Positions 43,810 to 53,315 are shown, numbered from the stretch's first letter. The stretch: 64,000 nt of DNA from Planococcus glaciei (GCF_900099655.1 NZ_FNDC01000001.1:558001-622000); one strand, 5' to 3'. The notes: a model not told the origin generated them from the sequence alone. Numbers and translations: made by a program.

Positions 43810-44511
43810 TTAACTTTTTTCTTTATTGTAAACGTAGCGGTTTACCGGCCGGCCGACTCCTCCGTACTGCACGTCCAGACGGATGACGCCGTTTTTCTCC
43901 AAGTAATCCAAATAACGGCGTGCCGTTACCCGCGCGATTCCGATGGCTCCCGCCACTTCTTCAGCCGAGCGCGGTACTTCCTGCGACTGGATCGTAGCCG
44001 TAATTTCGTTCAATGTAAATTCATTCAAACCTTTGGGCAAATAAGCTTCGTCTTTTTTCTTGGCTTGTTCCGAGTACAGCAGTGAATCCAGCTGTTCCTG
44101 TGACACTGTTTCCGAACCGGCTAAGCTCATGCGATAATTCCGGTATTTTTCCAGCGCTTGCTGAATCCGGTGAAGCTTAAAGGGTTTCATGATATAATCC
44201 ACTGCACCGTTTTGCAGCATCAATTTAACCGTTTCGCTGTCTTTGGCCGCCGAAACCACAATAACGTCGACTTCCAGCTTCTGCTTTCGGATTTCCTGCA
44301 AAGTTTTAATGCCGTCTTTTTTCGGCATGAAGACATCCAAAATCACTAAATCCAGGTTCAGTTCTTTGATCAGCGCGAGTCCTTCTTCGCCGTTTCCTGC
44401 GACTGCTGCCACACGGAACCCTTCGACGCTTTCGATGAATTCCTTGTTGACTTCCCGTACCATCGGATCGTCTTCTATCAATAAAACCATCACTTCGTTG
44501 TTAACCGGCAT
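43810..44511 (-). CDS. dctR: C4-dicarboxylate response regulator DctR
   Basis: A 233-residue CitB-family response regulator. The receiver has VLLIEDDPMVREVNKEF (acidic pocket), phospho-acceptor Asp in LDLVILDVFMPKKDG, and KPFKLHRIQQALEKY; the C-terminal half has the winged-helix ATIQSQEVPRSAEEVAGAIGIARVTARRYLDYLEKNGVIRLDVQYGGVGRPVNRY of this family. The ATG at 44511 is chosen because GGAGG lies 9 bases upstream within the end of dctS; the two genes overlap by 11 bases. It activates dctP when the kinase senses dicarboxylates. Confidence 0.92.
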   Translation of the reverse strand: MPVNNEVMVLLIEDDPMVREVNKEFIESVEGFRVAAVAGNGEEGLALIKELNLDLVILDVFMPKKDGIKTLQEIRKQKLEVDVIVVSAAKDSETVKLMLQNGAVDYIMKPFKLHRIQQALEKYRNYRMSLAGSETVSQEQLDSLLYSEQAKKKDEAYLPKGLNEFTLNEITATIQSQEVPRSAEEVAGAIGIARVTARRYLDYLEKNGVIRLDVQYGGVGRPVNRYVYNKEKS

Positions 44512-46102
44512 ATGCTTCGTCCTCCTCGTCCATCGGGAAAGTAATGATGAAAGAAGTTCCCTCATCCGGTTGAGATAACACCTGAATTTCCCCTCTTCCT
44601 TTGTCGACAATCTGTTTCACCAAGTACAGACCGTACCCGGTGCCCTCCGCTTTATTGGCGGTGAATCCTTTTTCGTAGAGCTTAGGCAAGTGTTCCGGCC
44701 GAATCCCCGAACCGTTGTCTTCTACAAGAATCGCACACATCCCTTCTGACTGCTCGATGCTGACATCGATCCGTTTCGGGTCAATTTCCATCCCTTCAAA
44801 TGAGCCAAACGCATTTTCAATCAAATTGCCGAGCAGCAGGACAAAGTCATGCTGGTCCAACTCGTTTGGAAATGCGGCAAAATGGCTGTTCGGATCAACT
44901 TCCATCTCAATGCCAAGTTCTTTCCCTCGTTTGATTTTGCTTAACAGAAGGCCTGCGACTGCATCATTGTTGATTTTGTCGTTCAGGAAGTTGGTAACAT
45001 TTTCTTGTTCTTCCGCTGAATTATGGGCAAGCTGCAGCGCTTTTTCAGGCTTGCCCAGTTGAATGAGGCCCGCTATGGTGTGCAGCTTGTTCATATGCTC
45101 GTGGCTTTGGACCCGCAAAGCTTCTACGAAATTTTTTACGCCGGTCAGTTCTTCTGCCAGTTTTGCCGCTTCCGTGCGATCCTGGAAAATCGCCACCGCT
45201 CCGATTAGTTCCTCGTCTTTCCGGATCGGGATGCGCGTGCTGACAATCACTTTCCCACTTACTTTGATTTCTTCATTGTACACGGCTTCGTTTTTTTCAA
45301 CAATTTCAGGCAAGCGTGTGTCGCTTAGAACGGCACGGATCGGCTGGCCAACGAACGATCCTTTCACATTGAAAACCTTCTTAGCTTTTTCATTGAAAAT
45401 CGTAATGATTTCATTGTTGTCTATCGCGATGACCCCTTCATTCATTGCATGAAAAGTAGCGGTCCGTTCTTCATGCATCCGTTTGATTTCGAAGGGCTCC
45501 AGCTGAAACATCTGCCTTTTAATGTGGTTCGCCAACAGAAACGAACCCGCTAGCCCAAACAGCAGCGTCAATAAGACAATCAACCCGATCTCCTTTGATA
45601 ACCCTGCCATAATATCGAAAACGTCTGGAATTTTGTTTCCTACGACGACGACGCCAATCTGATTCAAGTCAGCGTCTTTGATCGGCACAAAAGCGCGGAT
45701 GACGGTGCCGATTTCCCCTTTCGCTTTTGAAAAATATATATGCTCAGCAAATGCCGGATCTTCGTCTGCTCCTGCGGAAAGGGTTCCGATCTTTTCTTTC
45801 ACGGGATGGGAAAAACGGACTTTATCCATATTCATGACGACGATATAATCACTTTCGTTTATGATCCGGATTTCATCAACTACCGGATCCACTGTTTTCC
45901 ATCCCCCGGGCTGCTGAACAGCGCTTTTTATATCGGACAATTCCGCAACGGTCCGTGCGGTGTTCATTGACCGGAGCCTCAAATCTCTTTCTTCGGTTTG
46001 CTGGATATTTGCAACGATTACAATGCCGCCAATCAGCAGGGAGAAAATGACGACGGCATATGACAGAATCATTATTTTCCAGCGGATCGGCAACTGTTTC
46101 AT
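44501..46102 (-). CDS. dctS: C4-dicarboxylate sensor histidine kinase DctS
   Basis: A 533-residue CitA/DcuS-type kinase. Membrane helix 1 (about 12-32), an extracytoplasmic PAS-like sensor to about 170, helix 2 (about 171-193), a cytoplasmic PAS domain (about 210-310, FHAMNEGVIAIDNNEIITIFNEKAKKVF), then the kinase core with the phosphoacceptor His in RVQSHEHMNKLHTIAGLIQLG and the ATP lid in LLGNLIENAFGSFE, VEDNGSGIRPEHLPKLYEKGFT and GTGYGLYLVKQIV. Length equals B. subtilis DctS. It is divergent from dctB, whose product assists sensing. Confidence 0.93.
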   Translation of the reverse strand: MKQLPIRWKIMILSYAVVIFSLLIGGIVIVANIQQTEERDLRLRSMNTARTVAELSDIKSAVQQPGGWKTVDPVVDEIRIINESDYIVVMNMDKVRFSHPVKEKIGTLSAGADEDPAFAEHIYFSKAKGEIGTVIRAFVPIKDADLNQIGVVVVGNKIPDVFDIMAGLSKEIGLIVLLTLLFGLAGSFLLANHIKRQMFQLEPFEIKRMHEERTATFHAMNEGVIAIDNNEIITIFNEKAKKVFNVKGSFVGQPIRAVLSDTRLPEIVEKNEAVYNEEIKVSGKVIVSTRIPIRKDEELIGAVAIFQDRTEAAKLAEELTGVKNFVEALRVQSHEHMNKLHTIAGLIQLGKPEKALQLAHNSAEEQENVTNFLNDKINNDAVAGLLLSKIKRGKELGIEMEVDPNSHFAAFPNELDQHDFVLLLGNLIENAFGSFEGMEIDPKRIDVSIEQSEGMCAILVEDNGSGIRPEHLPKLYEKGFTANKAEGTGYGLYLVKQIVDKGRGEIQVLSQPDEGTSFIITFPMDEEDEAYAG

Positions 46103-46231
46103 CTTTTGTGCTCCTTTCCCTTTACGAATGAAGGGCTGGTGATTATGCTTACAGTAAAGATTTTTCTTAACTATAACGAACAGTAAGGGTTGCAGCCTCT
46201 GCTGATTGAAGTTTCTACAAGGAGGTCCGCT

Positions 46232-47296
46232 ATGAAGAAATCCTCAATTGCTGTGCTCTTTTTGAGCATCAGCATTGTGCTTGTGGTTTACCTGGGCTAT
46301 CAAAACTTATTCCCTCAAGCAGAACCGCCTTACGATGACGACCAGGAGGGCTTAAACGGCCAGCTCATTTTCAAGTTTAGCCACGTAGTTGCCGAGAAGA
46401 CCCCTAAAGGACAGGCGGCAGCCAAATTCGCCGAACTTGTTGATGAAAAATCCAATGGCACCATTCAGATTGTAGTCTTCCCTAACGGCAGTTTATATTC
46501 CGATATTGAAGAAATCAATGCGTTAAAAGATGAACAGGTTCATATGATTGCCCCTTCTACTTCAAAACTCGATATGCTTTCTCCAGAGTGGGGCGTGCTG
46601 GATCTTCCCTTCGCTTTTTCGGAATATGACGCGATTACGGAAGGCGTACACGGTCCGATTGGCGAAAAGCTGCTGCAGTCGCTACAGAAAGAAGGGATCA
46701 AAGGGCTTGCGCACTGGCCTAACGGCTTTAAACAAATTACGACCAATAAAGGTCCCGTAATCAGACCGGAAGACCTCGCTGGCCAGAATTTCCGTATTAT
46801 GCAAAGCAAAATCATCCAGGCACAGTTTGGCATGCTGGGTGCCATTGCGCAGCAGGAATCGTTTAACTCGACATTTAAATTGATTGAAGAAGGAAAAGTG
46901 GACGGTGAAGAAAACACCATTTCCAATATCTACTCGAGGAAATTCTATACTGTTCAAAAGCATATGACAATCACCAACCACGGATATTTGGGATATGCCG
47001 TCATGATGAACCAGGATGTCTGGGACCGGCAATCCGACAACACCCAGCAAATCCTGCTGGAAGCGATGGAAGAAACCACCGCTTGGAACGATGAAAATGC
47101 ACAAAAGCTGAACGAAGAGCAGCTCGCTCTTATCAAAGAAAATTCTTCCATCGAAATCCACGAATTGTCCCAAGCGGAGCAGCGGCAGTGGATGGAACGA
47201 CTCAAACCGTTATACGAAGAATACGAAGAAATAATTGGCCAGGAATTAATGGAGGAACTGCAAGAATTAAAAAAGCGCTACACTTATGAAGATTAA
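46232..47296 (+). CDS. dctB: C4-dicarboxylate-binding protein DctB (TRAP DctP-type)
   Basis: A 354-residue extracytoplasmic binding protein anchored by one N-terminal helix (about 8-27); no lipobox Cys. The TRAP solute-receptor fold is shown by LIFKFSHVVAEKTPKGQAAAKFAELVDEKSNGTIQIVVFPNGSLYSD (about 46-92) and by the Arg motif GQNFRIMQSKIIQAQFGMLGA. The ATG at 46232 has AAGGAGG upstream. No TRAP membrane genes are present; as in B. subtilis it probably feeds the DctS sensor and DctP rather than a TRAP transporter. Confidence 0.9.
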   Translation: MKKSSIAVLFLSISIVLVVYLGYQNLFPQAEPPYDDDQEGLNGQLIFKFSHVVAEKTPKGQAAAKFAELVDEKSNGTIQIVVFPNGSLYSDIEEINALKDEQVHMIAPSTSKLDMLSPEWGVLDLPFAFSEYDAITEGVHGPIGEKLLQSLQKEGIKGLAHWPNGFKQITTNKGPVIRPEDLAGQNFRIMQSKIIQAQFGMLGAIAQQESFNSTFKLIEEGKVDGEENTISNIYSRKFYTVQKHMTITNHGYLGYAVMMNQDVWDRQSDNTQQILLEAMEETTAWNDENAQKLNEEQLALIKENSSIEIHELSQAEQRQWMERLKPLYEEYEEIIGQELMEELQELKKRYTYED

Positions 47297-47315
47297 TTTT
47301 TGCCAGCTGTACAGG

Positions 47316-47345
47316 AAAGGACCTGCTTCCAAGCAGGTCCTTTTT
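47316..47345 (+). terminator. intrinsic terminator of dctB
   Basis: AAAGGACCTGC with its complement (within 47316-47343) closing on TTCCAA, then five T. Confidence 0.88.
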
Positions 47346-47383
47346 ACAATTTCCCGCTCTTTATTTCCCTCAATATATTAATA

Positions 47384-47411
47384 TTGACTTTTTAAAAAAG
47401 CGGAGTAGAAT
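47384..47411 (+). promoter_or_regulatory. promoter of the c-di-AMP riboswitch-kimA unit
   Basis: TTGACT (47384-47389), a 16-base spacer, TAGAAT (47406-47411). Confidence 0.6.
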
Positions 47412-47432
47412 AACGTTCATCGAGAACTAAAT

Positions 47433-47569
47433 ACCTCGGCCTAATCCTTGAAAAAGGAACGGAGGAACCAATTTATTGGGGCTAATTCTGCGGTTTTGCA
47501 GAAGGGATGAGAGCAACTCTTTCGCCATCCTGCCCGTCAGCTAACTTCGTCGGCTAAAGCGAAGGAGGT
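47433..47569 (+). promoter_or_regulatory. c-di-AMP riboswitch (ydaO/yuaA class)
   Basis: The ydaO core is present: ACCTCGGCCTAATCC, GAACGGAGGAACCAA, TTGGGGCTAATTC, AGAAGGGATGAGAGC, CTCTTTCGCCATCCTGCCCG, TCAGCTAAC and the closing strand GCGAAGGAGGT. P1 pairs ACCTC (47433-47437) with GAGGT (47565-47569). A T-run follows at 47595-47600; the terminator stem was not resolved with certainty. About 180 bases of leader without a gene lie between it and kimA. Confidence 0.93.
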
Positions 47570-47784
47570 CCAAGGACCCCTTTATTCGGGATGCTTTTTT
47601 GTACAGCGCAAAAAAATTCCGAAAAAAATGCAGGTCTTTTTGTTATGCCTGCTTTTAGCAAGAGGAACCGTTCAAACATCGCAGGAGAGCCGGGATGAAA
47701 AAAATTAGAATGACGCCACTAACACGATAAACTAACAGAAAAACTAGTTACAGTCACATACTTAAAAAATGGAAGGTGTACATC

Positions 47785-49611
47785 ATGGTCTCTGCAATCA
47801 AACGATTCTTTATTGGACGGCCGTTAAAATCCAACATGCTGGGCGAACAAAAACTCAATAAAAAGAAAGCCTTGGCAATTCTCTCTTCCGATGCGCTTTC
47901 TTCTGTAGCTTATGGGCCGGAGCAAATCCTGATTGTTTTAATCACTGTCAGCGCCACGGCATTTTGGTACTCGATTCCGATCGCCTGTGCCGTGTTGGTG
48001 CTGTTGTCGGTACTGATTTTGTCGTACCGGCAAATTATTTTCGCCTACCCTCACGGCGGCGGAGCGTATATTGTGTCGAAAGAAAATTTAGGCACCAATC
48101 CCGGCCTGATTGCCGGCGGTTCTTTGCTGGTCGATTATATATTGACCGTTTCCGTTAGCGTCTCGGCCGGAACGGATGCGCTCACTTCTGCTTTTCCAGG
48201 GTTGCATGGCCATAACGTCGCAATAGCTGTTGCGTTTGTGGTGTTTCTTACGCTCTTGAATTTAAGGGGCGTAACAGAATCGGCTTCGATTTTGGCATAC
48301 CCGGTTTATTTATTTGTCCTGGCGCTTTTTGTCTTGATCGGCGTCGGCATTTATCAGATCCTGACCGGCACGGTGCCTGCTGATCTGCATCCTCAGCTTG
48401 GCGCGCCTGTCGCGGGCATCAGTTTGTTTATCCTGCTGCGCGCATTTGCCTCAGGCAGTTCCGCACTGACAGGGGTCGAAGCGATTTCCAATGCCATTCC
48501 CAATTTTAAAGATCCTGCTCCTGTCAATGCCGCCAAAACCTTGACAGCCATGGGAATTCTATTGGGGCTGCTGTTTTCAGGAATTGTTTTTCTTGCTTAT
48601 TACTACGGCATTTCACCGCTTGCGGAAGTGACCGTAGTTTCCCAAATTGCCGAAGAGACATTCGGCCGCAACTTCCTGTACTTTTTCGTTCAAGGGACAA
48701 CCGCCTTGATTTTGATTTTGGCAGCCAATACCGGCTATTCTGCGTTTCCCTTACTGGCGGTCAATTTGGCGACCGATAAATTCATCCCAAGAATGTTTAT
48801 GGTCCGCGGCGACCGGCTGGGCTACTCAAATGGGATTCTGATTCTGGGGCTGGCTTCCATCCTGCTGATTGTGGCATTCGGCGGACATACAGAACAACTG
48901 ATTCCGCTCTATGCCGTCGGGGTTTTCATCCCGTTCACATTGTCCCAGACCGGAATGATGATGAAGTGGATCCGCGAAAAACCGAAAGGCTGGGAACTGA
49001 AGTTTGCCATCAACTCAGCAGGGGCTTTGATCTGCTTTACCGTCACCATCATCTTTTTCCTGACGAAATTCACGCAAGTGTGGCCGGTCCTTGTTTTCCT
49101 TCCGATCATCCTGTATGTTTTTTACCGGATCAAGAGCCATTACCTGGCGGTGGCGGAACAGCTGCGGATTTCGGACCGGGCCCGAGCAGTAGCGGTTGAA
49201 GGGAATGTCATGATCATTCCGGTGGCCGGCATCACGCAAGTCGTGCAGACTTCCATCGACTATGCCCGTTCATTGAAAGTGGATCAAATTATCGCTGTTT
49301 ACATCGCCTTCGATAAAGAAGATGAAAAGAAATTTGAAGCCAAGTGGAAACAGTGGCAGCCCGATGTCCGGCTCGCGACGCTGTATTCGCCTTACCGGAG
49401 CGTGATTCATCCGCTGATGAAGTTTATCGATACAGTCGAGCACAAAGCCAACGAACTGCATTACCGGGTGACTGTGGTCATCCCTCAATTTATTCCTAAA
49501 AGAGGGTGGCAGAATATCCTCCATAACCAGTCTGGATTTCTCATCCGGGCCGCTTTGCTGCTCCGGAAGAATTTGATCGTCATCACAGTGCCTTTTCACT
49601 TGAAAAAATAA
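47785..49611 (+). CDS. kimA: KimA-type potassium importer (APC superfamily)
   Basis: A 608-residue protein, one more than B. subtilis KimA (YdaO). Residues 1-455 form about 12 helices of an APC transporter: KKALAILSSDALSSVAYGPEQILIVL at the first discontinuous helix, FAYPHGGGAYIVSKENLGTNPGLIAGGSLLVDYILT, and ALTGVEAISNAIPNFKDP. The last 150 residues are a soluble, UspA-like C-terminal domain (VEGNVMIIPVAGITQVVQTSIDYARSL). It imports K+ with protons; c-di-AMP would shut it off through the riboswitch and directly. The ATG at 47785 has GGAAGG upstream; a GTG at 47776 overlaps it. Confidence 0.93.
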   Translation: MVSAIKRFFIGRPLKSNMLGEQKLNKKKALAILSSDALSSVAYGPEQILIVLITVSATAFWYSIPIACAVLVLLSVLILSYRQIIFAYPHGGGAYIVSKENLGTNPGLIAGGSLLVDYILTVSVSVSAGTDALTSAFPGLHGHNVAIAVAFVVFLTLLNLRGVTESASILAYPVYLFVLALFVLIGVGIYQILTGTVPADLHPQLGAPVAGISLFILLRAFASGSSALTGVEAISNAIPNFKDPAPVNAAKTLTAMGILLGLLFSGIVFLAYYYGISPLAEVTVVSQIAEETFGRNFLYFFVQGTTALILILAANTGYSAFPLLAVNLATDKFIPRMFMVRGDRLGYSNGILILGLASILLIVAFGGHTEQLIPLYAVGVFIPFTLSQTGMMMKWIREKPKGWELKFAINSAGALICFTVTIIFFLTKFTQVWPVLVFLPIILYVFYRIKSHYLAVAEQLRISDRARAVAVEGNVMIIPVAGITQVVQTSIDYARSLKVDQIIAVYIAFDKEDEKKFEAKWKQWQPDVRLATLYSPYRSVIHPLMKFIDTVEHKANELHYRVTVVIPQFIPKRGWQNILHNQSGFLIRAALLLRKNLIVITVPFHLKK

Positions 49612-49649
49612 AAAAGCAAAGTCCGCAAATAAAGCGGGCTTTGCTTTTT
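49611..49649. terminator. bidirectional intrinsic terminator
   Basis: A 16-bp stem (49611-49626 with 49634-49649) with one G-T wobble. It is shared by kimA and the convergent MazG-like gene. Confidence 0.88.
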
Positions 49650-50036
49650 TTATGAAGTTGTTTTGGCTGACGCATCTTTGTTTTGCCGATTTCTGACTTC
49701 TTCCATCTTGCCGTAGAAACTTTCTTCCAAATCAATGTCAAAGAAATTCGCAAACTTCATGATGTAAGCCAGGCAATCGGCCATTTCTTTGCCGATGTCT
49801 TCTTTTATGGTTCCCGCTGCCAAGCGGAACGCCTCTTCTTCCTCCATGCCATTCTGTACATAGTTATAAGTCAGGTTAAACGCTTTGCGCAGTTCTTCCG
49901 CAATTTCGGCCACTTCCGTCGTCAGCAGCATATAGTTGTTCAATAGCGAAGCCCGATTTTTTTCATAATCGCCGTCTTCGATGCTCCAGCCCATTTCTTT
50001 TTGGTACTGCTTTGCAAATGCCTGTGCTTCTTTCAT
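49650..50036 (-). CDS. MazG-like nucleotide pyrophosphohydrolase family protein
   Basis: A 128-residue all-helical protein. The metal-binding pattern EVAEIAEELRKAF (ExxE) followed by EDIGKEMADCLAYIMKFANFFDIDL (ExxxD) is the MazG arrangement. Small MazG-like proteins hydrolyse nucleoside triphosphates such as damaged or excess dNTPs. The ribosome site is AAGGAGG. It is 15 bases after the Lrp-family gene and probably co-transcribed with it. Confidence 0.82.
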   Translation of the reverse strand: MKEAQAFAKQYQKEMGWSIEDGDYEKNRASLLNNYMLLTTEVAEIAEELRKAFNLTYNYVQNGMEEEEAFRLAAGTIKEDIGKEMADCLAYIMKFANFFDIDLEESFYGKMEEVRNRQNKDASAKTTS

Positions 50037-50051
50037 CTTGTGCCTCCTTTT

Positions 50052-50534
50052 TCAATCGGTTGCCTTTATCGGCAAGACCGTCGAATACTTGACTTCCCGA
50101 AGCGCCAAATTGGTTTGGATCTTAGTGACGCCGAGTTCATTCAACTTCCGAATGAACGCCTGCAAATCGCCGCGGTTCCGGTTTGCGACTTTCAGCAAAT
50201 AATCGTACTCCCCGGTGATGCACTGGCATTCCAGCACTTCCGGCATTTCCAGCAAGGCATTTTCCAATGTGTTCAGTTCTTCCGCCTGATGGAGATTCGT
50301 GCTGATGAAAATAAAACACAGTAAATCGAAACCGAGCTTTTCCTGGTCCAGTATGGCGACTTGCCGGCTGATGTAACCTTCGCTCTCCAGCCGCTTGATC
50401 CGGGAGTGGATAGCAGGAGACGACAAATTCACCCGTTTCGCGATTTCCGTATTGTTCAAGTCTGCCTGTTTTTGCAAAATGTCCAAAATCTCGATATCTG
50501 TTGGGTCGAGCACTTTGCGGACGATCGATTCCAC
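50052..50534 (-). CDS. Lrp/AsnC-family transcriptional regulator
   Basis: A 160-residue regulator. The N-terminal helix-turn-helix is LDPTDIEILDILQKQADLNNTEIAKRVNLSSPAIHSRIKRLESEGYI; the C-terminal RAM ligand domain includes ECQCITGEYDYLLKVANRNRGDLQAFIRKLNELGVTKIQTNLALREVKYSTVLP. The start is GTG at 50534, with GGAGGGG upstream. It is divergent from the EamA exporter gene, so control of that exporter by an amino acid ligand is likely. Confidence 0.9.
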   Translation of the reverse strand: MESIVRKVLDPTDIEILDILQKQADLNNTEIAKRVNLSSPAIHSRIKRLESEGYISRQVAILDQEKLGFDLLCFIFISTNLHQAEELNTLENALLEMPEVLECQCITGEYDYLLKVANRNRGDLQAFIRKLNELGVTKIQTNLALREVKYSTVLPIKATD

Positions 50535-50746
50535 CGCTTTCCCCTCCTTTCATTATTTTTACTGGGTATAGATTTTTCAACTCTTACATGAATAATTTAA
50601 AGATAACACATTCTTTTATTTTAATAAATTTCAAATATCCGATCTCTTACAGAATACCAATCAGTTTTAGGCTCGTAAATGATAAAATTATTCATATCAA
50701 TAAACCGTTTTTTCTCTTGCCTCCAAAGGCTGAAAGGATGTTGTGC

Positions 50747-51673
50747 ATGCGTTATTTCTATTGTTTATTATTGCTGCTTACCAGTTTTTTATGGGCAGGC
50801 AATTTCGTGGTGGGCAAATGGCTCATTGGCCACGCGTCTCCGATCACTTTGACCAGCCTGCGCTGGATGATTGCGGTCCTTTGCCTGATTCCGCTCGTTT
50901 GGCTGACAGAGAAAAAGATTGTTCCGCCGCGGAAGGCGCTTCTGCCATTGGCATTGATGGGAATCACGGGAGTTTCCTTGTTTAACATCCTGCAATTCAT
51001 CGCCTTGGAGCATACGTCCGCTTCCAATATCGGCTTGATTTCCACTTTGAATATGCTTTCCATTGCGGTCTTTTCAGCGTTCCTGCTAAAAGAGAAAATC
51101 CGTCCGCTGCAGCTCGCTGCGATGGGTTTGTCGCTGTTTGGCGTCATTCTGGTGCTGACAAAAGGAAACACGGCGCTATTGTTTTCAATGCAGTTCAACA
51201 AAGGCGATTTGTACATGCTGGCAGCCGTTGCGGTTTGGGGCCTTTACTCGGTCTGCAGCAAATGGGCAATGGCCTCCACTTCGCCGGCCATGGCGACTTT
51301 GTATTCCGGCGCTTTCGGCGTTTTAGTGCTGCTGCCGTTTAATCTTACGGACTTTACAGTGACGAACGTCAACGCTTCTTTTGTCTACTCCCTTTTGTAC
51401 ACCGGCGTCATTTCGACCGTTGTCTGTTTTGTGCTGTGGAACATCGGCGTCAAAAAATTGGGCGCGACCACATCCGGTTTGTTCCTGAACTTCAATCCGG
51501 TCTTCACCGCCGTTTTGGCGTTTTTCATTCTTGGCGAACAAATGACGCGAGCCCAGTTGCTGGGCAGCGCCGTGGTGATTGGCGGATGTATCCTCTTCAG
51601 TTATTTCAAAACAAATACACTTCCAATAGAAAAAGTTTCAGACATGACAAACCCTCTGACAAAACAGGCATAG
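50747..51673 (+). CDS. EamA/DMT-family exporter
   Basis: A 308-residue protein with ten membrane segments made of two EamA repeats: LTSFLWAGNFVVGKWLIGHASPITLTSLRWMIAVLCLIPLVW near the start and VAVWGLYSVCSKWAM ... LFLNFNPVFTAVLAFFILGEQMTRAQLLGSAVVIGGCILF in the second half. Exporters of this family release amino acids or metabolites; the divergent Lrp-type regulator supports an amino acid. The start is ATG 50747, 9 bases from GAAAGG. Its stop codon lies in the loop of the terminator hairpin. Confidence 0.88.
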   Translation: MRYFYCLLLLLTSFLWAGNFVVGKWLIGHASPITLTSLRWMIAVLCLIPLVWLTEKKIVPPRKALLPLALMGITGVSLFNILQFIALEHTSASNIGLISTLNMLSIAVFSAFLLKEKIRPLQLAAMGLSLFGVILVLTKGNTALLFSMQFNKGDLYMLAAVAVWGLYSVCSKWAMASTSPAMATLYSGAFGVLVLLPFNLTDFTVTNVNASFVYSLLYTGVISTVVCFVLWNIGVKKLGATTSGLFLNFNPVFTAVLAFFILGEQMTRAQLLGSAVVIGGCILFSYFKTNTLPIEKVSDMTNPLTKQA

Positions 51674-51696
51674 CCTGTTGTCAGAGGGTTTGTTTT
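51648..51696. terminator. long bidirectional terminator overlapping the EamA stop codon
   Basis: CAAACCCTCTGACA (51648-51661) pairs with 51679-51692, and AACAGGC with GCCTGTT inside it; the loop holds the TAG stop at 51671-51673. A T-run follows. It also fits as terminator for the minus-strand ABC operon. Confidence 0.85.
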
Positions 51697-51716
51697 TAAG
51701 GCACGGAAATTATCCT

Positions 51717-52451
51717 TTATCTTAAGGTGCGCTTCAAGAATTCGCGCGTCCGCTCTTTTTGCGGTTGATTGAAGATTTGTTCAGGCGGCCCTTCTTCGAC
51801 AATGACCCCTTTATCCATAAAGACGACGCGGTCAGCCACTTCTTTCGCGAACTCCATTTCATGTGTCACGATTAGCATAGTCAACCCGCTTTTCGCCAAG
51901 TCCTTCATGACTTTCAGCACTTCCCCCACCATTTCCGGATCGAGCGCTGACGTCGGTTCATCAAATAGCATGACGTCCGGTTCCATTGACAGTGCCCGCG
52001 CAATCGCCACCCGCTGTTTTTGCCCGCCTGAGAGCTGCTGGGCTTTGGCGTTGACGTACTGGTCCATCCCAACTACATTCAAATATTTGATCGCTACTTT
52101 TTCCGCTTCTTCTTTTCGGCGTTTCATCACTTTCACTTGTCCAACTACGCAATTGTTTAAGACATTGTGGTTGTTGAACAAGTTGAATTGCTGAAACACC
52201 ATTCCAAGTTTTGTGCGGTATGCATGGATGTCGTGACGGTCACCCAGAATGTCTTCTCCGTTATAGATAATTTTTCCGCCGCTTGGTTTTTCAAGCAGGT
52301 TGATGCAGCGCAGAAGTGTCGACTTGCCGGATCCTGATGAACCGATGACACAGACCACTTCCCCTTTTTGTACGGAAAAATCGATGTCTTTTAGCACTTC
52401 ATGCGTACCAAAGGATTTACTTAAATGCTGAATTTCAATTACTTTTTCCAT
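51717..52451 (-). CDS. lysine (polar amino acid) ABC transporter ATP-binding protein
   Basis: A 244-residue GlnQ-family ATPase: Walker [10 protein letters not shown], signature [15 protein letters not shown], Walker [15 protein letters not shown], switch [21 protein letters not shown]. It is the last gene of a binding protein-permease-ATPase operon behind a lysine riboswitch, so the transported amino acid is most likely lysine. Confidence 0.92.
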   Translation of the reverse strand: MEKVIEIQHLSKSFGTHEVLKDIDFSVQKGEVVCVIGSSGSGKSTLLRCINLLEKPSGGKIIYNGEDILGDRHDIHAYRTKLGMVFQQFNLFNNHNVLNNCVVGQVKVMKRRKEEAEKVAIKYLNVVGMDQYVNAKAQQLSGGQKQRVAIARALSMEPDVMLFDEPTSALDPEMVGEVLKVMKDLAKSGLTMLIVTHEMEFAKEVADRVVFMDKGVIVEEGPPEQIFNQPQKERTREFLKRTLR

Positions 52452-52486
52452 AAGCTCTCCTCTTCCATGTTTGCTTATTCACACGG

Positions 52487-53254
52487 CTATTCTTTGATTT
52501 TATGCGAAGGGTCTTCCGGGTTTACCACTTGCATCGGCAGACCGCCAATCATGCTGTAGTTGCTCGGGCCTTCCATTTTCCGTTCAAGTCTGCGCAGCAG
52601 CAAAGTAATCGTGTAGGTCATGATGAAGTACAAAATACAGGCGATGAAAAACGATTCGAAATACCGGAAATTGTTCCCTGAAACCGTTCTGGTCTGGAAG
52701 AACAGCTCGGTTACCCCGATAACGCTCAATACAGCTGTATCTTTGATATTGATGACAAACTGGTTGCCGGTTGCCGGTAAAATATTGCGGATTACCTGCG
52801 GCAACACTACATTGATCATCGTTTGGAAATGATTCATCCCAATAGCCTGCGCCGCTTCAAACTGCCCTTTATCGACAGAAATAATTCCGCCTCTGACGAT
52901 TTCTGCCATATACGCTCCTGTATTGATGGAGACAATGAATATAGCGGCAGTAAAGACATCCATATCAAAGCCGAAAGCCATAGCAGAGCCATAGAAAATA
53001 ACCATGGCCTGAACAATCATCGGCGTTCCGCGGAAAAATTCAATGTAAGCGGAAAGAAGCCCGTTGATGATTTTCAAGGTGATTTTTTTCATTCCCCGCT
53101 CCGGCATTGGAATGGTGTGAATAATACCGATAATCAATCCAATGGCGGCCCCGATCAACGTGCCGACCACTGAAATCCATAAGGTCATTCCTGCTCCGCG
53201 CAGGAACATGGGCCAATTATCTGTAAGTATGGTGATAACCCAATCTAAACTCAT
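52487..53254 (-). CDS. lysine (polar amino acid) ABC transporter permease
   Basis: A 255-residue HisM/GlnP-type permease with five helices; the motif EFFRGTPMIVQAMVIFYG and the EAA loop EAAQAIGMNHFQTMINVVLPQVIRNILPA are complete. The ATG at 53254 has AGGAGG 7 bases upstream; the 18 in-frame codons before it are not translated in this view. A single permease gene implies a homodimeric channel. Confidence 0.92.
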   Translation of the reverse strand: MSLDWVITILTDNWPMFLRGAGMTLWISVVGTLIGAAIGLIIGIIHTIPMPERGMKKITLKIINGLLSAYIEFFRGTPMIVQAMVIFYGSAMAFGFDMDVFTAAIFIVSINTGAYMAEIVRGGIISVDKGQFEAAQAIGMNHFQTMINVVLPQVIRNILPATGNQFVINIKDTAVLSVIGVTELFFQTRTVSGNNFRYFESFFIACILYFIMTYTITLLLRRLERKMEGPSNYSMIGGLPMQVVNPEDPSHKIKE

Positions 53255-53315
53255 TGTTTTCCTCCTAAAATAGTTAAAACCGGCTACATGCAGATGCAGC
53301 CGGAACACCTAATCT

